DNA from: Brevundimonas diminuta
GTDB taxonomy: Bacteria; Pseudomonadota; Alphaproteobacteria; Caulobacterales; Caulobacteraceae
DNA length: 64,000 nucleotides
Direction: 5' to 3'
Assembly: GCF_022654015.1 (NCBI RefSeq)
Contig: NZ_CP073063.1
Coordinates: forward strand, 2,108,001 to 2,172,000
The notes below the pieces were generated by a model. It was not told the origin of the DNA and ran no database searches. It worked only from the letters and a program-made list of their open reading frames with translations. Below, in pieces: positions 15,672 to 26,167 of the stretch. The first letter of the stretch is position 1. Every line of letters begins with the position of its first letter. A program made the position numbers and the translations under genes.

Positions 15672-18026
15672 GTGACTGATCTTCCCGCCCCCCGCATTTC
15701 CGACCTCGCGCGCGCTCGTGCGCCCGAGGGCGAGGCGCCGCGCGATTATCTAAAGGGGCTGAACCCGGAGCAGCGCGAGGCGGTCGAGACGACCGAGGGC
15801 CCCGTGCTTGTGCTGGCGGGCGCGGGCACGGGCAAGACCCGCGTCCTGACGACACGACTGGCGCACATTCTGGCGACAGGCCAAGCCAAGCCGTGGGAGC
15901 TGCTGGCTGTCACATTCACCAACAAGGCTGCGCGCGAAATGCGCGAGCGCATCACCCATTTGATCGGGCCCTCGGCTGAAGGGCTTCGCTGGCTCGGCAC
16001 CTTCCACTCGATCGCCGCCCAGATCCTGCGTCGCCACGCCGAACTGGTCGGGCTGAAATCCAGCTTCACCATCCTGGACACCGATGACCAGGAGCGGGTG
16101 CTGAAACAGCTGCTGGAAGCGGCCAACATCGACACCAAACGCTGGACGCCCAAGTCGCTGTCCGGCCTGATCGACCATTGGAAAAACCGGGGCTGGACGC
16201 CGGACAAGCTGCCGCCGGGCGAGGACTTCGCCAACGGCAAGGGCCAGGGTCTGTACGCCGCCTATCAGGCGCGCTTGCGCAGCCTGAACGCCTGCGACTT
16301 CGGCGACCTGTTGCTGCACAACATCACCATTCTGTCGCAGCATGCGGACCTGGCTGAGGAATATCGCCGTCGCTTTCGCTACATCCTGGTGGACGAATAT
16401 CAGGACACCAACGTCGCCCAGTATCTGTGGCTGCGGTTGTTGACGGCCTCGACCGGCAACGTCTGCTGCGTCGGCGACGACGACCAATCGATCTATGGCT
16501 GGCGCGGGGCCGAGGTGGACAACATCCTGCGCTTCGAGCGGGATTTCCCCGGCGCCAAGATCGTAAAGCTGGAGCGCAACTACCGCTCGACCAGTCATAT
16601 CCTGGGCGCGGCGTCCGGCCTGATCGCCGCCAACCGCGACCGTCTGGGCAAGACCCTGTGGACCGAGGACGACAGCGGCGACAAGGTGCGCGTGCGCGGC
16701 GTCTGGGACGGCGAGGCCGAGGCCCGGCTGATCGCCGACGAGATCGAGACCGCGCGGCGTCCCCACGCTGGCGAGCCGGGCCTGAAATATAAAGACATGG
16801 CCATTCTGGTCCGCGCCTCGTTCCAGATGCGGGCATTTGAGGAACGGCTGGTCATGCTGGCCATTCCCTACACCGTCATCGGCGGGCCGCGCTTCTTCGA
16901 GCGCGCCGAGATTCGCGACGCCCACGCCTATCTGCGCCTGATCCTGTCGGAAGACGACGACCTCGCCTTCGAGCGGATCGTCAATGTGCCCAAACGCGGC
17001 ATAGGCGACACCAGCGTGCAGAAGATCCTGCACCTGGCCCGCCAGCACGACCTGTCGGCCCTGACGGCTGTGCGGGGCCTGATCAATACCGACGAGCTTC
17101 AGGCCCGCACCCGCACCGCCCTGTCCAACTTCGTGCGCGACATCGACCGCTGGCGCCAACTATCCGAGACCACGCCCCACTGGCAGGTCATGGAGACGGT
17201 GCTGGAGGAGAGCGGCTATACCGACATGCAGAAGGCCGACCGCACCAGCGGCCAGACGCGGTTGGAGAACCTGCGGGAACTGACCCAGTCGATGCAGCAG
17301 TTCGAGACGCTGCAAGCCTATCTGGAGCACGTCTCTCTGGTGATGGATCTGGAGCGCGCGACCAGCGATGATCTCAATGGCGACGGCGCGGTGCAGATCA
17401 TGACCCTGCACGGCGCCAAGGGGCTGGAGTTCCCGCTGGTCTTCCTGCCGGGTTGGGAGGAAGGCGTCTTCCCCAGCCAGCGCAGCATTGATGAGAAGGG
17501 CGAAAAAGGCCTCGAGGAGGAACGCCGCCTGGCCTATGTCGGCGTCACACGCGCCAAGCAGGACGCGCGTATCTCCTTCGCCGCCAATCGTTTGGTCTAT
17601 GGACGTTGGACTTCGCAACTGCCCAGCCGCTTCGTCGACGAACTGCCCATCGCTCACGTCGATCCCCAATCGGACACCGGCTATTACGGCGCTTCGACCG
17701 GCATGAAGGAGGCCAAGAGCCGCTGGGACGACGCGCCATCGTTCGGCAGCGGCTATTCCTCCCCCGGCTGGAAACGCGCCCAATCCTTCACCGCCGCCCA
17801 GACCCCGGCCAAGATTCCGGCGCGCAAGGCCGTCATCGAGGGCGACGGCCGCCTGATCGCCACCGCCGACCCCAAATCCAGCTCAGGCTGGAAAAAGGGC
17901 GAACGCGTCTTCCACCAGAAGTTCGGCTACGGAAACGTGCGCGTCATCGAGGGCAACAAACTGCTGGTCGAGTTTGAAAAGGCCGGGGAGAAGCGTGTGA
18001 TCGACAGCTTTGTCGAGAAGGCCTAA
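15672..18026 (+). CDS. uvrD: UvrD/PcrA-type ATP-dependent DNA helicase
   Basis: A 784-residue superfamily 1A helicase. Walker A is in LAGAGTGKTRVLTTR (about residues 48-62), motif Ia is VTFTNKAAREMRERI, motif II is VDEYQDTN, motif III GDDDQSIYGWRGA, and motif VI VGVTRAKQDA. The C-terminal WKKGERVFHQKFGYGNVRVIEG is the Tudor-like segment that binds RNA polymerase in PcrA and UvrD. It acts in nucleotide excision and mismatch repair and in clearing stalled polymerase. It starts with GTG at 15672. I prefer UvrD/PcrA to Rep because of this C-terminal module. Confidence 0.93.
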   Translation: MTDLPAPRISDLARARAPEGEAPRDYLKGLNPEQREAVETTEGPVLVLAGAGTGKTRVLTTRLAHILATGQAKPWELLAVTFTNKAAREMRERITHLIGPSAEGLRWLGTFHSIAAQILRRHAELVGLKSSFTILDTDDQERVLKQLLEAANIDTKRWTPKSLSGLIDHWKNRGWTPDKLPPGEDFANGKGQGLYAAYQARLRSLNACDFGDLLLHNITILSQHADLAEEYRRRFRYILVDEYQDTNVAQYLWLRLLTASTGNVCCVGDDDQSIYGWRGAEVDNILRFERDFPGAKIVKLERNYRSTSHILGAASGLIAANRDRLGKTLWTEDDSGDKVRVRGVWDGEAEARLIADEIETARRPHAGEPGLKYKDMAILVRASFQMRAFEERLVMLAIPYTVIGGPRFFERAEIRDAHAYLRLILSEDDDLAFERIVNVPKRGIGDTSVQKILHLARQHDLSALTAVRGLINTDELQARTRTALSNFVRDIDRWRQLSETTPHWQVMETVLEESGYTDMQKADRTSGQTRLENLRELTQSMQQFETLQAYLEHVSLVMDLERATSDDLNGDGAVQIMTLHGAKGLEFPLVFLPGWEEGVFPSQRSIDEKGEKGLEEERRLAYVGVTRAKQDARISFAANRLVYGRWTSQLPSRFVDELPIAHVDPQSDTGYYGASTGMKEAKSRWDDAPSFGSGYSSPGWKRAQSFTAAQTPAKIPARKAVIEGDGRLIATADPKSSSGWKKGERVFHQKFGYGNVRVIEGNKLLVEFEKAGEKRVIDSFVEKA

Positions 18027-18059
18027 TTCGGCGCTTTAACACAACAAACGGAGCCGACC

Positions 18060-18242
18060 ATGGCGGGCCTCAAGGACAAGCGCGGCTTCATCGACAAGGA
18101 CCGGATCGACCTGACCGAGCGTCAGTCTGTCGAATACTGGATGAAGCGCTGGGGCGTCACCAAGGATCAGATCACCGCCGCCCACCGCAAGGTCGGTCGC
18201 ATGACCAAAGATATCGCGGCGGAATTGGGCAAGAAGCGCTGA
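18060..18242 (+). CDS. DUF3606 family small protein
   Basis: A 60-residue protein with the DUF3606 pattern: DKDRIDLTERQSVEYWMKRWGVTKDQITAAHRKVG. Function unknown. GGAG lies six bases before the ATG, 33 bases after the helicase stop, so it is probably in the same transcript. A strong terminator follows. Confidence 0.82.
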   Translation: MAGLKDKRGFIDKDRIDLTERQSVEYWMKRWGVTKDQITAAHRKVGRMTKDIAAELGKKR

Positions 18243-18262
18243 CGCCGCCTGCCTGAAACGAG

Positions 18263-18292
18263 AAACGGCCCCGGAGCACCCCGGGGCCGTTT
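18263..18292. terminator. bidirectional terminator between DUF3606 and lpdA
   Basis: AAACGGCCCCGG (18263-18274) pairs perfectly with CCGGGGCCGTTT (18281-18292) around a six-base loop. It ends the plus-strand helicase transcript and, in the other direction, the pyruvate dehydrogenase operon. Confidence 0.87.
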
Positions 18293-18303
18293 CGGTCTCT
18301 GGC

Positions 18304-19710
18304 TTAGATGTGGATTACCCGCCCATAGGCGTCCAGCGCCGCCTCGTGCATGGCCTCCGACATGGTCGGGTGCGGATAGACGATCCCGTGGATGTCTTCC
18401 TCAGTCGCCTCCATGGTGATGGCGGTGACATAGCCCTGAATCATCTCGGTCACTTCATGACCGATCATGTGCGCCCCGATCAGGGCGCCGGTCTTGGCGT
18501 CGAAGATCACCTTGACGAAGCCGTCGGTGTCGCCCGAGGCGATCGCCTTTCCGTTCACGCGGAACGGGAAGCGGCCGATTTTCACTTCGCGCTTCTCGGC
18601 GCGCGCAGCCTGTTCGGTAACGCCGACCGAGGCCACCTGCGGCTGGGCATAGGTGCAGCCGGCGATGGGCGAATGGACGTTGGTGGTCTTGTAGCCGGCG
18701 ATATGTTCGGCGGCGTGGATGCCTTCGTGCGACGCCTTATGCGCCAGCCAGGGCGCGCCGGCGCAGTCGCCGATGGCGTACAGACCCTTGACGTTGGTCT
18801 GGCAGTGGCCGTCGATCTTGACGTGGCCGCGGTCCATTTCCAAACCCAGGTCTTCCAGGCCGATGCCGTCGGTGTTGGCGGTGATGCCGACGGCCGAAAT
18901 GCAGACCTCGGCCTCCAGGGTCTCGGCCTTGCCGCCAATCTCCACCGCGACCTTCACCCCTTTGGCGTCCTTGCTCACCTTGGTGACCTTGGCGCCCAGC
19001 TTGAACTTCATGCCGCGCTTTTCGAACGACTTCTGAGCGGCCTTAGAGACCTCTTCGTCCTCGACCGGCATGATGCGATCCACTGCCTCGACCACGATCA
19101 CGTCACAGCCCAAGGCGCGATAGAAGCTGCCGAACTCGATGCCGATAGCGCCCGAACCGATCACGACGATCGACTTGGGCAGGAATTTCGGCGCCATGGC
19201 CTCGCGATAGGCCCAGATGCGATCGCCATCGGCTTCCAGTCCGATCTGCGGCAGGGCGCGGGCGCGGGCGCCGACGGCCAGCATAACCGACTTGGCCTCC
19301 AAGGCGCGCAAACCGCCCGCTTTCAGAGCGACCACGACCTTCGGCGCGGCGGCGCCCTTCTCCAGCTTGGCCGAACCCTCGATCACCTCGATCTTGTTCT
19401 TCTTCATCAGGAAGCCGACGCCCTGATTCAGCTGTTTGGCCACGCCGCGCGAGCGCTGGATGATGGCGTCGAAATCGAACGACGCGCCGGACGCCGACAG
19501 CCCGTAGTCCTTTAGATGGCTCAGGCTCTCGAACTTCTCGCCCGACTTCAGCAGGGCCTTGGTGGGGATGCAGCCCCAGTTCAGGCAGATGCCGCCCAGG
19601 TTCTCGCGCTCGACGATGGCGACCTTCAGGCCCAACTGGCTGGCGCGAATGGCCGCGACATAACCGCCGGGGCCCGAGCCGATAACGACGAGATCGAATT
19701 CAGCAGCCAT
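18304..19710 (-). CDS. lpdA: dihydrolipoyl dehydrogenase (E3)
   Basis: A 468-residue E3 flavoprotein that re-oxidises dihydrolipoyl groups of 2-oxo acid dehydrogenase complexes with NAD+. FAD-binding GSGPGGYVAAIRA lies near residue 12; the redox disulfide is in GGICLNWGCIPTKALL (about 40-55); the NAD site is GSGAIGIEF; and the C-terminal HPTMSEAMHEA contains the catalytic His-Glu pair. The ATG overlaps the stop of the upstream glutathione peroxidase gene (TAATG). It is the last gene of the PDH operon. Confidence 0.96.
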   Translation of the reverse strand: MAAEFDLVVIGSGPGGYVAAIRASQLGLKVAIVERENLGGICLNWGCIPTKALLKSGEKFESLSHLKDYGLSASGASFDFDAIIQRSRGVAKQLNQGVGFLMKKNKIEVIEGSAKLEKGAAAPKVVVALKAGGLRALEAKSVMLAVGARARALPQIGLEADGDRIWAYREAMAPKFLPKSIVVIGSGAIGIEFGSFYRALGCDVIVVEAVDRIMPVEDEEVSKAAQKSFEKRGMKFKLGAKVTKVSKDAKGVKVAVEIGGKAETLEAEVCISAVGITANTDGIGLEDLGLEMDRGHVKIDGHCQTNVKGLYAIGDCAGAPWLAHKASHEGIHAAEHIAGYKTTNVHSPIAGCTYAQPQVASVGVTEQAARAEKREVKIGRFPFRVNGKAIASGDTDGFVKVIFDAKTGALIGAHMIGHEVTEMIQGYVTAITMEATEEDIHGIVYPHPTMSEAMHEAALDAYGRVIHI

Positions 19711-20189
19711 TAGATCAACTTCTCGATGTCGGCCTTGATGGCCTCGGGTTCAGTCTGCGGGACGTAGCGGGCAACCACCCTGCCCTCGCGGTCGGTCAGG
19801 AACTTGGTGAAGTTCCACTTGATGGCTTTGGAGCCCAGGAAGCCGCGCTTCTGTTCGGTCAACCAGGCGTAAAGCGGATGTCGGTTCGGTCCGTTGACCT
19901 CCACCTTATCGAACAGGGGAAAGGTCACGTCGAAACTGGTGGCGCAGAAGGCGGCGATTTCCGCCGCCTTGCCCGGCTCCTGCTCTCCGAACTGGTTGCA
20001 GGGAAAGCCCAACACCTCGAAGGGCTGATCAGCAAACGCGCGGTGCAGCTTTTCCAGACCGTCGTATTGGCCGGTGAAGCCGCACTTGGACGCCGTATTG
20101 ACGATCAGCAACGCCTGACCGCGAAAGCGATCGAGCGAAACGTCCGTGCCGTCGATGGCGCGGGCGGAGAAGTCATAGACCGAGGTCAT
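19710..20189 (-). CDS. glutathione peroxidase family protein
   Basis: A 159-residue thiol peroxidase of the glutathione peroxidase family. The peroxidatic cysteine is Cys36 in NTASKCGFTGQY, followed by FPCNQFGEQEPG and WNFTKFL, which supply the Gln and Trp of the active site. Such bacterial enzymes commonly use thioredoxin as reductant. It sits between pdhC and lpdA, and overlaps lpdA by one base, so it is expressed with the PDH complex, where E3 also generates oxidants. That functional link is an inference. Confidence 0.92.
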   Translation of the reverse strand: MTSVYDFSARAIDGTDVSLDRFRGQALLIVNTASKCGFTGQYDGLEKLHRAFADQPFEVLGFPCNQFGEQEPGKAAEIAAFCATSFDVTFPLFDKVEVNGPNRHPLYAWLTEQKRGFLGSKAIKWNFTKFLTDREGRVVARYVPQTEPEAIKADIEKLI

Positions 20190-20204
20190 GACCTCACCCT
20201 CCCC

Positions 20205-21503
20205 TTAGGCCAGCATCGCGACGGGATCTTCGATCAGCGGCTTGAACGCCTGCAGGAAGCGGGCGCCGGTCGCGCCGTCCACCACGCGGTGATCGCAGGT
20301 CAGGGTCACGGTCATGACGGTGGCCGGCACGACCTGGCCGTTCTTGACGACCGCGCGTTGCTCGCCCGCGCCCACGCTCATGATGCAGCCCTGCGGCTCA
20401 TTGATGATCGAGGTGAACTGCTTGATGCCGAACATCCCCAGGTTGGACACCGAGAAGGTGCCGCCCTGGAACTCTTCGGGCTTCAGCTTGCGGTCGCGGG
20501 CGCGCTTGGCCAGATCCTTGGACTCGGTCGCGATCTGCGCCAGACCCTTGGTTTCGGCCTTCTTGATGATCGGGGTGATGAGGCCGCCGTCGATCGCCAC
20601 CGCCATGGAGACATCGGCGTTATGGTGCATGGCGATGCCTTCGGGCGTGTAGGAGGCGTTGGCCTCCGGCACCATCTTCAGGGCCAGGGCGGCGGCCTTG
20701 ATGACGAAGTCATTGACCGAGACCTTGATCCCTTGCGGCTCCAGCATCTTGTTGACCTTGGCGCGCACGGCCATCAGCTGGTCGATCTCGCAATCGATGA
20801 ACAGCGGGAAGTGAGGCACGTTCTGAACGCTGTCGACCATGCGACGCGCCACCGCCTTCTTCATGCCGTCCAGCGGGATCAGGTCGTAGCTGCCGTCCGG
20901 AATGCCCATCTGCGCCAGCGACTGCGCCTTGCGCGGCTCGGCTGCGGTCGCGGCGGGCGACGCGGATGCGGTCGCAGGTTGGGCCGACGCCTTGCCGGCG
21001 GCCTCGACGTCGCGCTTGACGATGCGACCATGCGGACCGGTGCCCTTGATCGACTTCAGATCGACGCCGTTCTGGGCGGCGATACGTCGAGCGAGCGGTG
21101 ACGAGAAGATGCGATCTCCGCTGTCCGACTCCGGCGCGGCGGGCGCCGGAGCGGCAGGCGTGGCGGCCTTGGGCGCCTCGACCGCAGCCGGAGCGACCTC
21201 GGCCTTGGGGGCCTCTTCCGTCTTGGCGGCGGATTTTTCAGCCGGCTTGGGTGCGGCCGCGCCGCCCTCGTCCTTCAGGCGGGCGATGGGCGTATTGACC
21301 TTCACGCCTTCCGTGCCTTCAGCGACCAGGATGTCGGTGACTTCGCCCTCGTCCACGGCCTCGACTTCCATCGTCGCCTTGTCGGTTTCGATCTCGGCGA
21401 TCACGTCTCCGGCGGAGACGACGTCCCCCACCTTGACGTGCCACTTGGCCAGAACGCCCTCCTCCATGGTCGGAGACAGGGCCGGCATCAGGATGTCAGT
21501 CAT
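20205..21503 (-). CDS. pdhC: pyruvate dehydrogenase E2, dihydrolipoamide acetyltransferase
   Basis: A 432-residue E2. One lipoyl domain covers about residues 1-78 with the modified lysine in [13 protein letters not shown]. An alanine/proline-rich linker follows, then the subunit-binding domain [24 protein letters not shown] (about 133-165) and the acyltransferase core ending with the catalytic DHRVVDGA near residue 405. It transfers acetyl from lipoamide to CoA. The start overlaps the DUF5076 stop (TGATG). The lipoyl-domain DNA shares a 53-nt identical block with that of pdhB. Confidence 0.96.
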   Translation of the reverse strand: MTDILMPALSPTMEEGVLAKWHVKVGDVVSAGDVIAEIETDKATMEVEAVDEGEVTDILVAEGTEGVKVNTPIARLKDEGGAAAPKPAEKSAAKTEEAPKAEVAPAAVEAPKAATPAAPAPAAPESDSGDRIFSSPLARRIAAQNGVDLKSIKGTGPHGRIVKRDVEAAGKASAQPATASASPAATAAEPRKAQSLAQMGIPDGSYDLIPLDGMKKAVARRMVDSVQNVPHFPLFIDCEIDQLMAVRAKVNKMLEPQGIKVSVNDFVIKAAALALKMVPEANASYTPEGIAMHHNADVSMAVAIDGGLITPIIKKAETKGLAQIATESKDLAKRARDRKLKPEEFQGGTFSVSNLGMFGIKQFTSIINEPQGCIMSVGAGEQRAVVKNGQVVPATVMTVTLTCDHRVVDGATGARFLQAFKPLIEDPVAMLA

Positions 21504-21820
21504 CAGGCGGTCCCCCCGGTTGGCGTAATCGGTTCGGCGACAGTGCGGACGTCGTTCGCCTTCACCACTTCGCTGAGACCTTCGAGGATGCGGTGGTAGG
21601 CCGCAGTTTCATCGTGTTGATGCCGCACGGCATAACCATGCGCCATATGTCGAGCCGCATAGGCCAGCAGCCGGCCGAACTGTATGGGATCGTTGAAGGC
21701 CGGTTTGACGGACATCACCGGCTCGTCCTTCGACCACCACATCCGAAGGACTTCGATGGCCTTAGGATCAGCAGCGACACTGTCTGGCGTCGTCAGCATG
21801 AACTCCGATGCCTCGGTCAT
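21503..21820 (-). CDS. DUF5076 family protein in the PDH operon
   Basis: A 105-residue protein matching DUF5076. Visible conserved parts are [40 protein letters not shown]. Function unknown. Its ATG overlaps the pdhB stop (ATGA) and its stop overlaps the pdhC start (TGATG), so it is locked between E1-beta and E2 by coupled translation. No lipoyl or thiamine-binding motif is seen. The position suggests a helper or regulator of the complex, which is an inference only. Confidence 0.82.
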   Translation of the reverse strand: MTEASEFMLTTPDSVAADPKAIEVLRMWWSKDEPVMSVKPAFNDPIQFGRLLAYAARHMAHGYAVRHQHDETAAYHRILEGLSEVVKANDVRTVAEPITPTGGTA

Positions 21821-23196
21821 GCGACCACCTGCTTCACGGCCGCAATGATCTTGTCCACGCCTGGCAGCGACAGCACTTCCAGGTTGGCGGCATAGGGCAG
21901 CGGCACGTCTTCCTGATGCACGCGCAGCGGCGGAGCATCCAGATAGTCGAAGGCGTGTTCGATGACGCGGGCCACGACCTCGGCGCCGACGCCCATCGGC
22001 CCCCAACCCTCTTCGGCCGAGACCAGACGGTTGGTCTTCTTGACGCTCTCGACGATGGTCTCGTGATCCAGCGGACGCAGGGTGCGCAAATCGATCACCT
22101 CGGCCTCGATACCCTCCTCCGCCAGCTTCTCGGCAGCCTGCAGGGCGAAGCCGACCATGCGGCTGTGGGCGGTGATGGTGACGTCCTTGCCTTCGCGACG
22201 GACCTTGGCCTTGCCGATCGGCAGGACGTAGTCCTCGACCTCCGGCACGTCGAACTCCAGCCCGTACATCATCTCGTGCTCGAGGAAGACGACGGGATTC
22301 GGGTCGCGGATGGCGGCTTTCAGCAGGCCTTTGGCGTCGGCCGCGTCATAGGGCGCGATGACCTTCAGACCCGGCACCTGAGCATACCAGGCCGAATAAT
22401 CCTGGCTGTGCTGGGCGCCGACGCGCGAGGCGGCGCCGTTCGGACCGCGGAAGACGATAGGCGCGCGAATCTGACCGCCCGACATATAGAGCGTCTTGGC
22501 GGCCGAGTTGATGATGTGGTCGATCGCCTGCATGGCGAAGTTGAACGTCATGAACTCGACGATCGGCTTCAGGCCCGACATGGCCGCGCCCACGCCCAGG
22601 CCGGCGAAGCCGTGCTCGGTGATCGGGGTATCGACGACGCGCTGGTCGCCGAATTCCTGCAGCAGGTCGCGGCTGACCTTGTAGGCGCCCTGATACTGGG
22701 CGACTTCCTCGCCGATCAGGAAGACGCGGTCGTCGCGACGCATCTCTTCGGCCATGGCGTCACGCAGGGCGTCGCGCACGGTCGTCTTGACCAGTTTGGC
22801 GTCGGCCGGGATTTCCGGGTCCCGCAGCTCGACCTTGGGTGTCGCGGTCTGGGCCGGGGCCTTTTCGGGATCGCCGGTCTTGCCTTCGGTCGTCGCCTTG
22901 GGCGCCTCAGCTTCGCCCTTTGCGGATTCCGCCTTGGGCGCAGGCGTCGCTGCGCCGTCTTCGCCGGCCAGACGCGCGATCGGCGTGTTCACCTTCACGT
23001 TCTCGGAGCCCTCGGCGACCAGGATTTCCAGCACTTCGCCTTCATCCACGGCCTCGACTTCCATCGTCGCCTTGTCGGTTTCGATCTCGGCGATCACCTG
23101 GCCGGCCGACACGGTGTCGCCCGCCTTGATGTGCCATTTGGTCAGCGTGCCCTCTTCCATCGTGGGGGACAGCGCCGGCATCAGAATGTCGGTCAC
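21817..23196 (-). CDS. pdhB: pyruvate dehydrogenase E1 beta subunit with N-terminal lipoyl domain
   Basis: A 459-residue protein. Residues 1-78 form a lipoyl domain ([13 protein letters not shown] with the modified lysine), followed by a flexible alanine/proline/lysine linker to about residue 130 and the E1-beta transketolase-like domain ([74 protein letters not shown]). A lipoylated E1-beta is a known alphaproteobacterial arrangement. It forms the alpha2-beta2 decarboxylase with PdhA, whose stop lies three bases upstream. Confidence 0.96.
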   Translation of the reverse strand: MTDILMPALSPTMEEGTLTKWHIKAGDTVSAGQVIAEIETDKATMEVEAVDEGEVLEILVAEGSENVKVNTPIARLAGEDGAATPAPKAESAKGEAEAPKATTEGKTGDPEKAPAQTATPKVELRDPEIPADAKLVKTTVRDALRDAMAEEMRRDDRVFLIGEEVAQYQGAYKVSRDLLQEFGDQRVVDTPITEHGFAGLGVGAAMSGLKPIVEFMTFNFAMQAIDHIINSAAKTLYMSGGQIRAPIVFRGPNGAASRVGAQHSQDYSAWYAQVPGLKVIAPYDAADAKGLLKAAIRDPNPVVFLEHEMMYGLEFDVPEVEDYVLPIGKAKVRREGKDVTITAHSRMVGFALQAAEKLAEEGIEAEVIDLRTLRPLDHETIVESVKKTNRLVSAEEGWGPMGVGAEVVARVIEHAFDYLDAPPLRVHQEDVPLPYAANLEVLSLPGVDKIIAAVKQVVA

Positions 23197-23199
23197 GGA

Positions 23200-24228
23200 T
23201 CAGGCCTCCACGTAGACGTCGGTATAGAGCTCGGACGGATCGGGTTCCGGGCTCTCTTGGGCGAATTGAACAGCTTCGGCGACGATCGCCTTGATCTCGT
23301 TGTCGATGGCCTTGAGTTCGTCCTCGGTCGCATTGGCGGCCGACAGCAGCGTCTTCAGGTGATCGATCGGGTCGCGGGTCTTCTTGACCTCGTCGACCTC
23401 TTCCTTGGTCCGGTATTTGGCCGGGTCGGACATCGAGTGACCGCGATAGCGATAGGTCTTCACTTCAAGGATGAAGGGGCCGCCGCCTTCGCGAGCGCGC
23501 TTCACCGCTCGGGCCGTCGCGTCGCGCACGGCCAGCACGTCCATGCCGTCGACCTGTTCGCCCGGAATGCCGAAGCTGGCGCCGCGCTGATACAGTTCGG
23601 TCGTGGAGGACGAGCGCTCGATGCTCGTGCCCATGGCGTACTGGTTGTTCTCGATGATGTAGATGGCGGGCAGCTTCCACAGCTGCGCCATGTTGAAGCT
23701 TTCGTACACCTGCCCCTGGTTCGAGGCGCCGTCGCCGAAATAGACGAAGGCCACCGAATCGTCGCCGCGATACTTGCCGGCGAAGGCCAGGCCGGTGCCC
23801 AGAGCCACCTGGGCGCCGACGATGCCGTGACCGCCGTAGAAGCCGGTCGGCACATCGAACATGTGCATCGAGCCGCCCTTACCCTTGGACGAACCGCCGC
23901 TGCGGCCGGTCAGCTCGGCCATGACTTCCTTGGGATCCATACCGGCGGCCAGCATGTGGCCGTGGTCGCGATAGCCGGTGATGATCTTGTCGTGACCCTG
24001 TTTGACGCTCTCCTGAACGCCGACCGCCACGGCTTCCTGTCCGATGTACAGGTGGCAGAAGCCGCCGATCAGACCCATGCCGTAGAGCTGGCCCGCACGC
24101 TCTTCGAAGCGGCGGATCAGAACCATCTCGCGATAGAAGCGGAGAAGGTCTTCCTTGGACGCCGTCGGCGTGTTGGGCAGTTTGTCAGGCGTGGTCGTCT
24201 GAGCGGATTTGGCTGGGGCTCTCGCCAT
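23200..24228 (-). CDS. pdhA: pyruvate dehydrogenase E1 alpha subunit
   Basis: A 342-residue thiamine diphosphate-dependent E1-alpha. The ThDP motif is GDGASNQGQVYESFNMAQLWKLPAIYIIENN (about residues 165-195). RGHSMSDPAKYR near residue 270 is the phosphorylation-loop region of the family, and HLYIGQEAVAVGV lies near residue 60. GGGAGA sits seven bases before the ATG. It is the first gene of pdhA-pdhB-DUF5076-pdhC-gpx-lpdA. Confidence 0.96.
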   Translation of the reverse strand: MARAPAKSAQTTTPDKLPNTPTASKEDLLRFYREMVLIRRFEERAGQLYGMGLIGGFCHLYIGQEAVAVGVQESVKQGHDKIITGYRDHGHMLAAGMDPKEVMAELTGRSGGSSKGKGGSMHMFDVPTGFYGGHGIVGAQVALGTGLAFAGKYRGDDSVAFVYFGDGASNQGQVYESFNMAQLWKLPAIYIIENNQYAMGTSIERSSSTTELYQRGASFGIPGEQVDGMDVLAVRDATARAVKRAREGGGPFILEVKTYRYRGHSMSDPAKYRTKEEVDEVKKTRDPIDHLKTLLSAANATEDELKAIDNEIKAIVAEAVQFAQESPEPDPSELYTDVYVEA

Positions 24229-24272
24229 CCGGTATCTCCCGGCTAGGCGCCGAGAACCGACGCCTTCTTATC

Positions 24273-24311
24273 GTTACGGAAAGGGGCTTTAGCAGCCTTC
24301 CTTCCGGTAAC
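24273..24311. promoter_or_regulatory. inverted repeat in the pdhA leader
   Basis: GTTACGGAAAGG (24273-24284) and CCTTCCGGTAAC (24300-24311) are complementary at 10 of 12 positions, with 15 bases between. The element lies 45-83 bases upstream of pdhA and could be an operator or leader hairpin. It does not match the E. coli PdhR site. Confidence 0.35.
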
Positions 24312-24362
24312 GCAAAGGGGTGCGGGTCGCCCTGTAACAATAGTTCAAGTGGTGAAGGTCGC

Positions 24363-24674
24363 TCAGCCTTGGGCGGCTGGGGCCGAGACGCGGATCACAT
24401 AGTCGCGCGGGTCGGAGAAACCCAGGACGGCGCGTGCACGCTCTTCCAGAAGGTCGCGAGACAGACTGTCGGTGCGTAAATAGCGAACTCGCGTCTCAAG
24501 GTCGCGGCGCTGCTCGGTCAGATGCGCCAGTTGGTCCTCGCGTTGCCCCAGCAGTGCGTCGCGAGACGATCCGCTCAACAGTCCGCGCTCGCCCGTAAGC
24601 GCCTGCACCCCGAGATAGGCCAGAAGCAGCAACAGGGCGAGGGCCAGGCGGTAAGGTTTCATCCGTTCGAGCAC
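24363..24674 (-). CDS. FtsB/DivIC-like septum formation initiator protein
   Basis: A 103-residue bitopic membrane protein. A short basic N-terminus precedes one transmembrane helix, YRLALALLLLLAYLGVQAL, then a coiled coil (LLGQREDQLAHLTEQRRDLETRVRYLR) and the conserved LEERARAVLGFSDPRDYVI. This is the FtsB/DivIC fold, which joins FtsL and FtsQ in the divisome. GTG at 24674 is preferred since GGAG lies eight bases upstream; an ATG at 24662 is the alternative. The position between eno and pdhA is common in proteobacteria. Confidence 0.87.
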   Translation of the reverse strand: MLERMKPYRLALALLLLLAYLGVQALTGERGLLSGSSRDALLGQREDQLAHLTEQRRDLETRVRYLRTDSLSRDLLEERARAVLGFSDPRDYVIRVSAPAAQG

Positions 24675-24756
24675 TTGAGACGCTCCTTCTGAGCGCGAAA
24701 ACACAGTTCAGAAACCGTGCCCGAAAATGCCTAACGAAATGTAGCTTGACCGTAAG

Positions 24757-24792
24757 ATTGTCGGCGGAAAACGCCGATTCTCCGCCGACAAT
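24757..24792. terminator. hairpin downstream of eno
   Basis: ATTGTCGGCGGA (24757-24768) pairs with TCCGCCGACAAT (24781-24792) across a 12-base loop, nine bases beyond the eno stop. No U-tract follows on the minus strand, so termination is likely but not certain. Confidence 0.5.
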
Positions 24793-24800
24793 TCTGATGC

Positions 24801-26111
<1,311 letters not shown>

Positions 26112-26167
26112 TCAGACGGTTTAGCCGCCTACCCGCCAAACGCCAATGCCGACATCGTCGCCGTGCG

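Noticed and set aside
21808..24246. 812-codon open frame on the plus strand opposite pdhA and pdhB
   Set aside because: It is rich in histidine, glycine, aspartate and arginine with no domain pattern, and lies antisense to well-conserved PDH genes. High GC keeps antisense frames open.
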